The position numbers and the translations under genes were made by a program. Of a DNA stretch of 5,118 bases, positions 1 to 5,048 are shown in pieces. Positions within the stretch are counted from its first letter, which is position 1, and every line of letters starts with the position of its first letter. The notes beneath the pieces were generated by a model that was not told the DNA's origin, did no database searches, and saw only the letters and a program-made list of their open reading frames with translations. The DNA is from JAFGPJ01 sp964612465 (GTDB lineage: Bacteria > Planctomycetota > Phycisphaerae > Sedimentisphaerales > Anaerobacaceae). Where the stretch lies: assembly GCA_964612465.1 (NCBI GenBank), contig CAZTDF010000272.1, positions 1 through 5,118 of the forward strand, in the 5' to 3' direction.

Positions 1-57
1 CAAACAATTTTTGCTGTTATTGGCCTGATACTGCCGAAGATATATTCAAGAAGATGA
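1..57 (+). CDS. mraY: C-terminal end of a membrane protein, probably MraY (partial)
   Basis: Reading from base 1, 18 codons encode QTIFAVIGLILPKIYSRR and then TGA at 55-57. The peptide is a hydrophobic segment ending in a short basic tail. MraY (phospho-MurNAc-pentapeptide transferase, which makes lipid I in the cytoplasmic membrane) ends in a similar way: a last membrane helix, then a short basic tail. The TGA shares bases with the ATG of ftsW (ATGA, a 4-bp overlap), the usual sign of translationally coupled genes in one operon, and mraY is a common close upstream neighbour of ftsW in dcw clusters. MurD, the other common neighbour, does not end in a hydrophobic segment. The reading as coding sequence is fairly safe because of the overlap. 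The identity as MraY rests on 18 residues and context and is only moderately supported. Confidence 0.5.
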   Translation, partial: QTIFAVIGLILPKIYSRR

Positions 58-1250
58 TTCTAACGATGAGAAATAATCCGGTCTCCGACAGCGTCGCGAT
101 GGTTGTCGTGCTTTTGATGGCTGTCGGTACGGTCTTCGTCTTCTCGGCCAGCGCCAACATCGGTCAGGAGATAGACTTGCAGAGGTTCTACGAATACGCC
201 AGCCTGCGGCAGATTTTGTTTTTCCCACTGGCGTGTTTGATTATGTACTTCTTTTCCTGCTTTAACTATCGCAGACTGAGCCTCGCCAACGGCTGGTCGC
301 GAAATCCGACTGTCTATCTGCTGGCCCTGAGCATCGTGCTGCTCGCACTCGTATTGTCACAGAAATTATACCCGGTGTTGCCTCGGCTTATTCCACCGAT
401 AAACCAGCATTACCGCTGGCTGAAAATACCGCTCGGACCTATATCTGTGAGTTTCCAGCCGTCCGAGCTGGCAAAATGGGCGGTCATTTTCTTCCTTGCA
501 GCCGTATGCGATAAATTCCGGGACGGCATCAGGCTATACTGGCGAGGATTTGTGCCGGTCTGCTTTGTCGTTGGCGTAGTCGTGGCACTTGTAATCGTCG
601 AAGACTTCGGAACGGCAGCGTTTATCGCACTTTTGGCCTTCCTAATATTAATAATAGCAGGCGTTAAATGGTGGCATATTCTGACTCCCCTGCCGTTTGG
701 TGCCGCTGCTTTTTCCTTAATGCTGATTAGCTCGCCCAGTCGAATGCGGCGAATTGGCGCTTTTTTGGATCCCGAGAAGTGGATGGATTCGGCCGGTTAT
801 CAGGCAAGCCAGTCGCTGATTGCCCTGGGTTCCGGCGGACTGTGGGGCAAAGGATTAGGCAAGGGAATCTGCAAATACGGGCATCTGCCGGAGGATACTA
901 CAGATTTCATTTTCGCGATTATCGGCGAAGAGCTCGGCTTCGTCGGAAACGCGGCGGTAATCTTACTGTTTATGATGTTCGTCGGGCTGGGAATCCTCGC
1001 TGTCGTTCGCTGCCGGGACAATTTCGGCCGGCTATTAGGTAGCGGGATTGTTCTGGCGATTGCCATTCAGGCGACGCTCAATATCGGTGTCGTGACGGTT
1101 GTTCTGCCAACGAAAGGGATTCCTCTGCCGTTTGTCAGTGCCGGCGGAACGAGTATGCTGCTGTCGGCCGCTGCGGTTGGTGTGCTGATAAATATTGCCA
1201 GGCAATCTACCGGAGAAAAAGACCTGCAATACGAGCTGCCGGAGTCCTGA
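54..1250 (+). CDS. ftsW: FtsW, SEDS-family peptidoglycan glycosyltransferase of the divisome
   Basis: A 398-residue multi-spanning membrane protein of the SEDS family, close to the usual length (E. coli FtsW is 414). SEDS proteins polymerise lipid II into glycan strands together with a class B penicillin-binding protein; FtsW does so at the division septum. Visible family blocks are RWL (121-123), FQPSELAK (134-141), EDFGTA (183-188), GYQASQSLIALGSGG, LPEDTTDFIFAIIGEELG, and LPTKGIPLPFVSAGGTS (351-367). Asp284 in the TDFIFA block lines up with the essential aspartate of FtsW/RodA. The LPTKG...LPF block favours FtsW over RodA. The start at 54 is chosen for its ATGA overlap with the upstream stop; an alternative in-frame ATG lies at 66, and neither has a strong Shine-Dalgarno sequence, which fits translational coupling. 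Translation ends only 9 bp before a convergent gene, so the murG often found downstream is absent here. Confidence 0.93.
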   Translation: MILTMRNNPVSDSVAMVVVLLMAVGTVFVFSASANIGQEIDLQRFYEYASLRQILFFPLACLIMYFFSCFNYRRLSLANGWSRNPTVYLLALSIVLLALVLSQKLYPVLPRLIPPINQHYRWLKIPLGPISVSFQPSELAKWAVIFFLAAVCDKFRDGIRLYWRGFVPVCFVVGVVVALVIVEDFGTAAFIALLAFLILIIAGVKWWHILTPLPFGAAAFSLMLISSPSRMRRIGAFLDPEKWMDSAGYQASQSLIALGSGGLWGKGLGKGICKYGHLPEDTTDFIFAIIGEELGFVGNAAVILLFMMFVGLGILAVVRCRDNFGRLLGSGIVLAIAIQATLNIGVVTVVLPTKGIPLPFVSAGGTSMLLSAAAVGVLINIARQSTGEKDLQYELPES

Positions 1251-1259
1251 ACCGGTCAT

Positions 1260-1559
1260 TCAGCGGCTTTGCAATTCGGTGAGGGTCTTGTAAACCACGC
1301 CCATGCCGCCCTGACCCAGCAGTTCGAAAATTTCGAACTGCGGAAACTGCCTGGCCAGTTCGTCCGGATCTGGCGGCACGAATCCGGCAGGTAGTGTGAC
1401 ATTTACGGGAATATCGCTCTGGTCGGCCGAGGTATTGACCTGGTTAGCTTTGGGGCCGTCTGGCTGGCCAAGATTCATCAGACATTGCCGGCAGAGTCCC
1501 TGTGGCGTTTCGGCCGGCCGCTTACCCCCACATTCACCCCAACATCTTTCTTCGGCCAT
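1260..1559 (-). CDS. Truncated N-terminal piece of a Hanks-type Ser/Thr protein kinase (99 aa), probable gene remnant
   Basis: The 99 residues begin with a small cysteine cluster, C6-x3-C10-x12-C23-x2-C26, reading '...RPAETPQGLCRQCL', which resembles the N-terminal zinc ribbon of many planctomycete kinases. A low-complexity linker follows (about 33-65), then PDELARQFPQFEIFELL and a glycine-rich ATP loop GQGGMG (82-87) with VVYK. The reading frame then ends within eight residues (TLTELQSR). The VAxK lysine, HRD, DFG and all later kinase motifs are missing, so it cannot be an active kinase. The start at 1559 is well supported: AAGGAG lies 8 nt upstream. The first pair of cysteines is spaced x3, not the common x2. 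It is probably the intact front end of a kinase gene whose rest was lost in a rearrangement ending beside ftsW. Its good ribosome binding site means a short zinc-ribbon peptide could still be made. Confidence 0.75.
   Translation of the reverse strand: MAEERCWGECGGKRPAETPQGLCRQCLMNLGQPDGPKANQVNTSADQSDIPVNVTLPAGFVPPDPDELARQFPQFEIFELLGQGGMGVVYKTLTELQSR
1319..1341. repeat. 23-bp perfect inverted repeat (11-bp arms, 1-bp centre) inside the kinase fragment
   Basis: The left arm GCAGTTCGAAA (1319-1329), the single A at 1330 and the right arm TTTCGAACTGC (1331-1341) form a perfect palindrome. It overlaps the codons for QFEIFELL just before the ATP loop. The repeated Phe-Glu pairs give two TTCGAA sites and explain part of the symmetry, but the 11-bp arms extend beyond these. 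It could extrude as a cruciform or be bound by a dimeric protein. It could also be a chance effect of codon choice in a conserved protein motif. Confidence 0.85.
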
Positions 1560-1567
1560 TACAACAT

Positions 1568-1573
1568 CTCCTT
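1568..1573 (-). promoter_or_regulatory. Ribosome binding site of the kinase fragment
   Basis: On the minus strand AAGGAG stands 8 nt before the ATG at 1559-1557. This fixes the start of the truncated kinase gene and shows that its translation signal is intact despite the loss of the catalytic part. Confidence 0.7.
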
Positions 1574-1594
1574 TTCGGGTCCCGGTTGCTCTGT

Positions 1595-1611
1595 AAGTGC
1601 TGCTCGCACTT
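1595..1611. repeat. Perfect 6-bp hairpin in the leader of the kinase fragment
   Basis: AAGTGC (1595-1600) and GCACTT (1606-1611) pair exactly around a five-base loop. It lies about 35 bp upstream of the kinase-fragment start, between its probable promoter and its ribosome binding site. No T-run follows on either strand, so it is not a standard terminator. Its role is unknown. Confidence 0.5.
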
Positions 1612-1667
1612 CAAATCGCAGAACGCCAACGCAAAATCCTTACCTAAAGGCTGAGAACCGCTTATAG

Positions 1668-1697
1668 ATATTACATTCTATCAGATTTTTTCGTCAG
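1668..1697 (-). promoter_or_regulatory. Possible weak promoter for the kinase fragment
   Basis: On the minus strand CTGACG (1697-1692, four of six bases matching TTGACA) is followed after 18 bp by TAATAT (1673-1668, four of six matching TATAAT). The position, about 110 bp before the kinase-fragment start, is plausible, but the match is mediocre and the region is AT-rich. Confidence 0.3.
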
Positions 1698-1820
1698 AAC
1701 ATATCGTTCCGAACGAGTTTTCCTTTTACGATTAGTGGCTTGAATACGGGGCTAATTTGATTTGAGATTTGAAATTTTTGAAAGATATTAACATTGCCTG
1801 ACATTGTTTTAATAATTTTT

Positions 1821-1849
1821 TTGACAATTGATTTTGCTGTTGTTAAATT
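1821..1849 (+). promoter_or_regulatory. Sigma70-type promoter of the epimerase gene
   Basis: A perfect TTGACA -35 box (1821-1826) is followed by a 17-bp spacer and TAAATT (1844-1849, four of six matching TATAAT). Transcription would start near 1856, giving a leader of about 74 nt. The promoter also decides the start codon of the epimerase: an in-frame ATG at 1828 lies inside the promoter spacer and so could not be in the mRNA. Confidence 0.6.
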
Positions 1850-1858
1850 CCATATTGT

Positions 1859-1884
1859 CAGGGGTGTTTTACGAACAGCCCCTG
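1859..1884 (+). promoter_or_regulatory. Strong hairpin at the 5' end of the epimerase mRNA
   Basis: CAGGGGTGTT (1859-1868) pairs with AACA (1874-1877) and CCCCTG (1879-1884), leaving one bulged G (1878) and a five-base loop. That is 10 base pairs, six of them in a block with four G-C pairs. It begins only a few bases after the predicted transcription start. No T-run follows, so it is not a terminator. Such 5'-terminal stems are known to protect some bacterial mRNAs from decay; a protein-bound operator is the other option. Confidence 0.5.
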
Positions 1885-1917
1885 CAGAAGTGGTCAATAG
1901 GAGCGCAAATTTTAGTA

Positions 1918-1922
1918 GGGAG
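1918..1922 (+). promoter_or_regulatory. Ribosome binding site of the epimerase gene
   Basis: GGGAG is placed 7 nt before the ATG at 1930. It supports this start over the upstream in-frame ATG at 1828. Confidence 0.65.
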
Positions 1923-1929
1923 TATTAAG

Positions 1930-3087
1930 ATGGAAGCGAGAGTTTGGATTAAGCTGGTTTTAGCAGTAGCTGTAATCTCGATGTCCGGTTGTGAAAAAAA
2001 GGATGCAACCGTAAAAAAACCGGAAGCTAAGGAGATCAAACAAATGAGTGCTAACAAGGAATCTTTTGGAAAAACGCCCGATGGCAAACAGGTTGATTTA
2101 TACACTTTGACCAATAGCAGCGGTATCAGGGCCAGGATAACCAGCTTCGGAGCGATTTTAGTCTCGCTGGAGGTCCCGGACCGCCACGGCAAATTAGCTG
2201 ATATCACTCTCGGTTTCGATAAGCTTGACGGATATCTCGGAGAGCACCCCTATTTCGGCGCAATCGTCGGCAGATATGCCAATCGTATCGGCAAGGCCGC
2301 ATTTAAGCTCGACGGCGTCGAGTATAAACTGGCGGCAAACGACAGCGTGAATCACCTGCACGGCGGTATCAAGGGCTTTGACAAAGTCGTATGGAGGCTT
2401 GAAGACTTAGATGACAAGGGTGCCGGAGCAATGGTCAAGTTGAGCTATATCAGCGAGGATGGCGAAGAAGGCTATCCGGGCAATTTGGCATGCAGCGTTA
2501 CATATACGCTGACCGAAGACGATAAACTTCAGATTAGCTACGAAGCCGAGACGGATAAGAAAACCGTTGTAAATCTGACGAACCACAGCTACTACAATCT
2601 TGCCGGGCAGGGGACCGGTAATATTCTTGGCCATGAGCTTATGATAAACGCCGATAAGTACACAGTCGTCGATGAAGGCCTGATACCGACCGGGGAGAAC
2701 AGAAGCGTCAAGGGTACTCCGATGGATTTTACCACGCCGATGGCTATTGGCTCCCGAATCGGGCAGGTTGAGGGCGGATACGACCATAATTACGTGCTTA
2801 ACAGCGGCGGCGGCACGCTGGCTCTGGCCGCTAAGGTTTACGAGCCGACGAGCGGACGGGTTATGGAGATTTATACCGATCAGCCGGGCGTCCAGTTCTA
2901 TACCGGCAATTTCCTGGATGGTTCCGTAACGGGTAAAGCGGGCAAAGTATATCAGAAGAACTACGGATTCTGTCTGGAGACGCAGCACTTCCCGGATTCG
3001 CCGAATAAGCCCGACTTCCCGACCGTAGTCCTCCATCCGGGACAGAAGTACGCCACGATGACGGTACATAAATTCTCTACGAAATAG
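1930..3087 (+). CDS. galM: Aldose 1-epimerase (GalM/mutarotase family), predicted lipoprotein
   Basis: A 385-residue protein that interconverts alpha and beta anomers of sugars such as glucose and galactose. The N-terminus is a lipoprotein signal: basic start, hydrophobic run LVLAVAVISM, then lipobox MSGC with Cys21 as the lipid-anchored residue, followed by a charged Lys/Glu linker. It is therefore probably exported and membrane-tethered, unlike cytosolic E. coli GalM. Family motifs are complete: GRYANRI (114-120), NHLHGG (141-146), NHSYYN (218-223) with His219 as the expected catalytic acid, YDHNY (284-288) with Asp285, and CLETQHFPDSPN (348-359) with Glu350 as the expected catalytic base. 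The start is set by GGGAG 7 nt upstream and by the signal peptide; the 34 extra codons of the longer frame overlap the promoter. It stands alone with its own promoter. The external position suggests a role in using sugars released from polysaccharides; its exact sugar cannot be told. Confidence 0.93.
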   Translation: MEARVWIKLVLAVAVISMSGCEKKDATVKKPEAKEIKQMSANKESFGKTPDGKQVDLYTLTNSSGIRARITSFGAILVSLEVPDRHGKLADITLGFDKLDGYLGEHPYFGAIVGRYANRIGKAAFKLDGVEYKLAANDSVNHLHGGIKGFDKVVWRLEDLDDKGAGAMVKLSYISEDGEEGYPGNLACSVTYTLTEDDKLQISYEAETDKKTVVNLTNHSYYNLAGQGTGNILGHELMINADKYTVVDEGLIPTGENRSVKGTPMDFTTPMAIGSRIGQVEGGYDHNYVLNSGGGTLALAAKVYEPTSGRVMEIYTDQPGVQFYTGNFLDGSVTGKAGKVYQKNYGFCLETQHFPDSPNKPDFPTVVLHPGQKYATMTVHKFSTK

Positions 3088-3098
3088 CTGCGAAGCTT

Positions 3099-3112
3099 CT
3101 GGTTAAAACCAG
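3099..3112. terminator. Small hairpin between two convergent genes, possible weak terminator
   Basis: CTGGTT (3099-3104) and AACCAG (3107-3112) form a perfect inverted repeat; as RNA it would be a 5-bp stem with a four-base loop. It lies in the 45-bp gap between the converging epimerase and pyrophosphorylase genes, where a shared terminator is expected. Neither strand has a T-run right after the stem, so it does not meet the standard for an intrinsic terminator. Confidence 0.3.
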
Positions 3113-3132
3113 CTCAAAAATACTGCGTGAAC

Positions 3133-4551
3133 TCAGGCTATGTAGATGCAGCCGGACCGCTTGATCTCGGGTATTTGATCCAGCTTCTCTTTGATGTCTT
3201 CTTTTTCAAGCGCAAAGCTTGGAGCAATTTCGAGCAGGCAATCGACCGAGCCGTCCGGTTTTCTGGGGATTGTGACGCCCGCCGATTCGAGCCAGCCGGC
3301 GGCACGGGCGATCATCATCTTCCTCGTGGTTTCGACGCTGTCAACGCCGGTGGCGTTTTTGGTTGGGGCAAATTCTTCGCTCCGAATCGTCTGTAATATA
3401 ACCGACTTCGAAGCCAGCGGCAGCGCATCAAAAACGAAGCTCTCCAGTTTTATGCCGTCGGATTCGACTGTATTTCCCTTCTCGTCTATGTGCTGGATTT
3501 TTTTTACCGCTCTGTGCAGCGGCAAAGAGAAATCACCGGCGTTCAATTTTTCCACGAAGGTGCGGTTGATGATATGGATGGCAATACTGCCGAGCTCAAA
3601 GACCAGCGAGCCGTCGGGATTTCTTTTCTCAGACAGTTCATCAGGCAGATCGCTGTATTCAATGACGTTTACCCTGCCGTCGACCAGACAGAAGTTGCCG
3701 ACCTTTTCTTTCGGGCCGGATTTTATCAATGTCTTCGATGACATCTCGGCCTTATCGAGAACGTGCAGGCCAATAAAAAGCGGATCGAAGATATTTATCA
3801 GGGGATTATCGACCTGCCAATAACTCAGGAATTCCACGCCGCGTCTTTTCATATCATCCAGGGCGCCGCTTTGGTAAAGGGCCCTGAAACTTCCGCCGTG
3901 GCCGTCGGGTGAGCAGGCGATTTTCGCTTTATCTTCAAGCAGAATCTTGCCGTCCAAACTGAAATTGGGCAATGTCTCCTGCTGAAAGACAAAGACGTTT
4001 TTCTCGCCCAGACCGTAATAGTTATTCGAGCGAAAAATCTCTGTGGTCTGGCCGTAGTTCAAAGGACTGGTCATAACATACCAGGGGCAGTCGGCATGAT
4101 ATTTTTGCGAGGCGGCGGCGATGGAATCGGCAAAGATTCGAAAAAGCGTTTTTTTCTTTATAGGACTAATAGGAAAATTCCCCTTTGGCCCGTCGAATCC
4201 GAGGCGTGTACCCTGGCCGCCCGCGACGACAAACGCGGCTACTTTGCCGGCTGATATCAATTCTTTGCCCAGTTTGACTGCTTCGGCATACTTGCGCTGC
4301 TGCTGGGGGCCGACCGGGGTGGGATGATAGGACATAGCGGGGACATAATCGCCGCTGATTGCATCGGAAACGGGATTTTTAATGAATTCCTTCACCCAAA
4401 CGTCTATTTTATCAAAGTCCAGCCGCTGGATTTGAGCGAGTAAATCCTGCCTTTGGCCTTTATCTAACTTGTCCCAGAATGCCAAAAAATGCTCCTGATT
4501 GTGATTTTTTAGCAATTTTTTTGTGTTTTCGTAACTTTTTTGAATGCTCAT
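3133..4551 (-). CDS. UDP-N-acetylglucosamine pyrophosphorylase-like protein (UDPGP type 1 family, eukaryote-like)
   Basis: A 472-residue nucleotidyltransferase of the UAP1/AGX type, which makes UDP-GlcNAc (or UDP-GalNAc/UDP-hexose) and pyrophosphate from UTP and the sugar 1-phosphate in the cytoplasm. The N-terminal helix region reads NQEHFLAFWDKL...LLAQIQRLDF, as in eukaryotic UAP enzymes. The nucleotide-binding loop AGGQGTRLG is followed by PKG (about 110-124). Later motifs are MTSPLNYGQT, FQQETLP, CSPDGHGGSFRAL (about 213-225), QVDNPL (246-251), GNFCLVDGRVNVIEYSDLP (285-303), FVFDALP and FAPTKNATGVDS (394-405). These are the family's substrate-binding blocks and none looks broken. It differs from bacterial GlmU, which has a left-handed beta-helix acetyltransferase domain not present here. 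ATG at 4551 is preferred because GGA lies 9 nt upstream; a GTG at 4557 would add two residues. The exact sugar is inferred, not seen. Confidence 0.88.
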   Translation of the reverse strand: MSIQKSYENTKKLLKNHNQEHFLAFWDKLDKGQRQDLLAQIQRLDFDKIDVWVKEFIKNPVSDAISGDYVPAMSYHPTPVGPQQQRKYAEAVKLGKELISAGKVAAFVVAGGQGTRLGFDGPKGNFPISPIKKKTLFRIFADSIAAASQKYHADCPWYVMTSPLNYGQTTEIFRSNNYYGLGEKNVFVFQQETLPNFSLDGKILLEDKAKIACSPDGHGGSFRALYQSGALDDMKRRGVEFLSYWQVDNPLINIFDPLFIGLHVLDKAEMSSKTLIKSGPKEKVGNFCLVDGRVNVIEYSDLPDELSEKRNPDGSLVFELGSIAIHIINRTFVEKLNAGDFSLPLHRAVKKIQHIDEKGNTVESDGIKLESFVFDALPLASKSVILQTIRSEEFAPTKNATGVDSVETTRKMMIARAAGWLESAGVTIPRKPDGSVDCLLEIAPSFALEKEDIKEKLDQIPEIKRSGCIYIA

Positions 4552-4578
4552 ATCCACGATTCCGTTCTAAAAACAGGT

Positions 4579-4607
4579 ATTATAAACGAATAGTAAAAAA
4601 GTTTCAA
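4579..4607 (-). promoter_or_regulatory. Sigma70-type promoter of the pyrophosphorylase gene
   Basis: On the minus strand TTGAAA (4607-4602) is followed after exactly 17 bp by a perfect TATAAT (4584-4579). Transcription would start near 4572, about 20 nt before the start codon. The match is among the best in the window and points to steady, housekeeping-type expression. Confidence 0.75.
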
Positions 4608-4635
4608 GAACGTCTCAAAATTTGACGAAATTCAG

Positions 4636-4664
4636 TTGACAGCCGCGTTACCTTGTGCTAATAT
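4636..4664 (+). promoter_or_regulatory. Divergent sigma70-type promoter driving the RNA leader/pilin region
   Basis: A perfect TTGACA (4636-4641), a 17-bp spacer and TAATAT (4659-4664; four of six match TATAAT) predict a transcription start near 4671. It lies about 384 bp before the pilin start codon, so the pilin mRNA would have a very long 5' leader, or the promoter serves a separate small RNA. Its -35 box is 28 bp from that of the oppositely oriented pyrophosphorylase promoter, so the two could compete or share a regulator. Confidence 0.65.
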
Positions 4665-4676
4665 TTAAGTATAGAT

Positions 4677-4762
4677 GCAGGTAGGTTTGAAAAGTTCTTT
4701 ATAATAAATCTGAAGCTGTCATCATAATCTTGGTCCCAATTTCATATCAAGAACCCACCTGC
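4677..4762 (+). repeat. Long-range stem at the 5' end of the candidate leader RNA
   Basis: GCAGGTAGGTT (4677-4687) faces AACCCACCTGC (4752-4762). All positions are Watson-Crick pairs except A4683-C4756. The stem starts about six bases after the predicted transcription start and encloses 64 bases, which hold a further 5-bp pairing (4728-4732 with 4748-4752) on the 3' side. Confidence 0.6.
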
Positions 4763-4859
4763 CGAGAGAAATTTTTGCTTGCAGTTTATATGTATGTCCT
4801 TGAGTTGGCGTAGAAGCAAGCTAGAAGTAACTGAAGAACTGATTGCACGAATTTAATTG

Positions 4860-4875
4860 GTAAAAACGGTTTTAC
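4860..4875 (+). repeat. AT-rich hairpin in the middle of the leader
   Basis: GTAAAA (4860-4865) and TTTTAC (4870-4875) pair perfectly around ACGG. Only one G-C pair is present and no T-run follows, so it is a poor terminator. If it did end transcription, the RNA from 4671 would be roughly 205 nt. Confidence 0.35.
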
Positions 4876-5042
4876 AAATTTAGACCGACCGCTATAGGAA
4901 ATTATTGTCAAGTTAATGGGATTCGCGGGAGAAAAAATGGGTGTTTGGTGTCTCATGTGTATGCGACAGTAGGCATTTATCTATTAAAATACAAACCGAA
5001 GCGTGATTCAAAACGGTCGGGCTGGCGAATCTCGAAAAGAAA

Positions 5043-5048
5043 AAGGAG
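5043..5048 (+). promoter_or_regulatory. Ribosome binding site of the pilin gene
   Basis: AAGGAG lies 6 nt before the ATG at 5055, a strong signal that fixes the pilin start. The 10-bp helix closing at 5034 ends eight bases before it, close enough to influence ribosome access if that helix forms. Confidence 0.8.

Larger units (their letters stand above)
1560..1929. other. Non-coding interval between the kinase fragment and the epimerase
   Basis: This stretch holds no convincing gene. Its left part (to about 1700) would be the leader and promoter of the minus-strand kinase fragment, with one perfect hairpin. From about 1680 the DNA becomes AT-rich and leads into the epimerase promoter at 1821-1849. 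Just upstream of that promoter lie four TTTGA words (from 1756, 1761, 1768 and 1777) and a 10-bp-spaced repeat of ACATTG (1791 and 1801). These could be curved or UP-like DNA or an activator site, but the words are short and AT-rich and I claim no function. Confidence 0.6.

Noticed and set aside
1694..1897. A 67-codon minus-strand open frame in the AT-rich interval before the epimerase
   Set aside because: It has low-complexity content, no recognisable motif and runs against the epimerase promoter.
1828..1929. The N-terminal extension of the epimerase frame starting at 1828
   Set aside because: It overlaps the promoter spacer and -10 box, lacks a ribosome binding site and would bury the lipoprotein signal; the ATG at 1930 has GGGAG and starts that signal.
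2407..3069. A 220-codon minus-strand open frame across the epimerase gene
   Set aside because: It is antisense to a gene with complete family motifs, and its translation shows no recognisable domain.
3191..3823. A 210-codon plus-strand open frame across the pyrophosphorylase gene
   Set aside because: It is the antisense shadow of a well-supported gene; the Ser/Phe-rich translation resembles no family I know.
4671..4875. 6S RNA or tmRNA, as the promoter-to-hairpin length would be about 205 nt
   Set aside because: The 5' and 3' ends do not pair to form a closing stem, and neither the tRNA-like end of tmRNA nor the 6S central-bubble layout can be seen.
4916..4972. An 18-codon open frame (ATG at 4916, TAG at 4970) in the pilin leader, a possible leader peptide
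   Set aside because: It has no Shine-Dalgarno sequence at a usable distance, an unremarkable composition with no run of one regulatory amino acid, and overlaps a proposed helix.
4885..5034. A c-di-GMP-I (GEMM) riboswitch, which is known upstream of some pilin genes
   Set aside because: The conserved GEMM core (CAAACC, then the tetraloop stem and GGGACGCAAAGCC) is not present; only an isolated CAAACC word occurs, without the rest.
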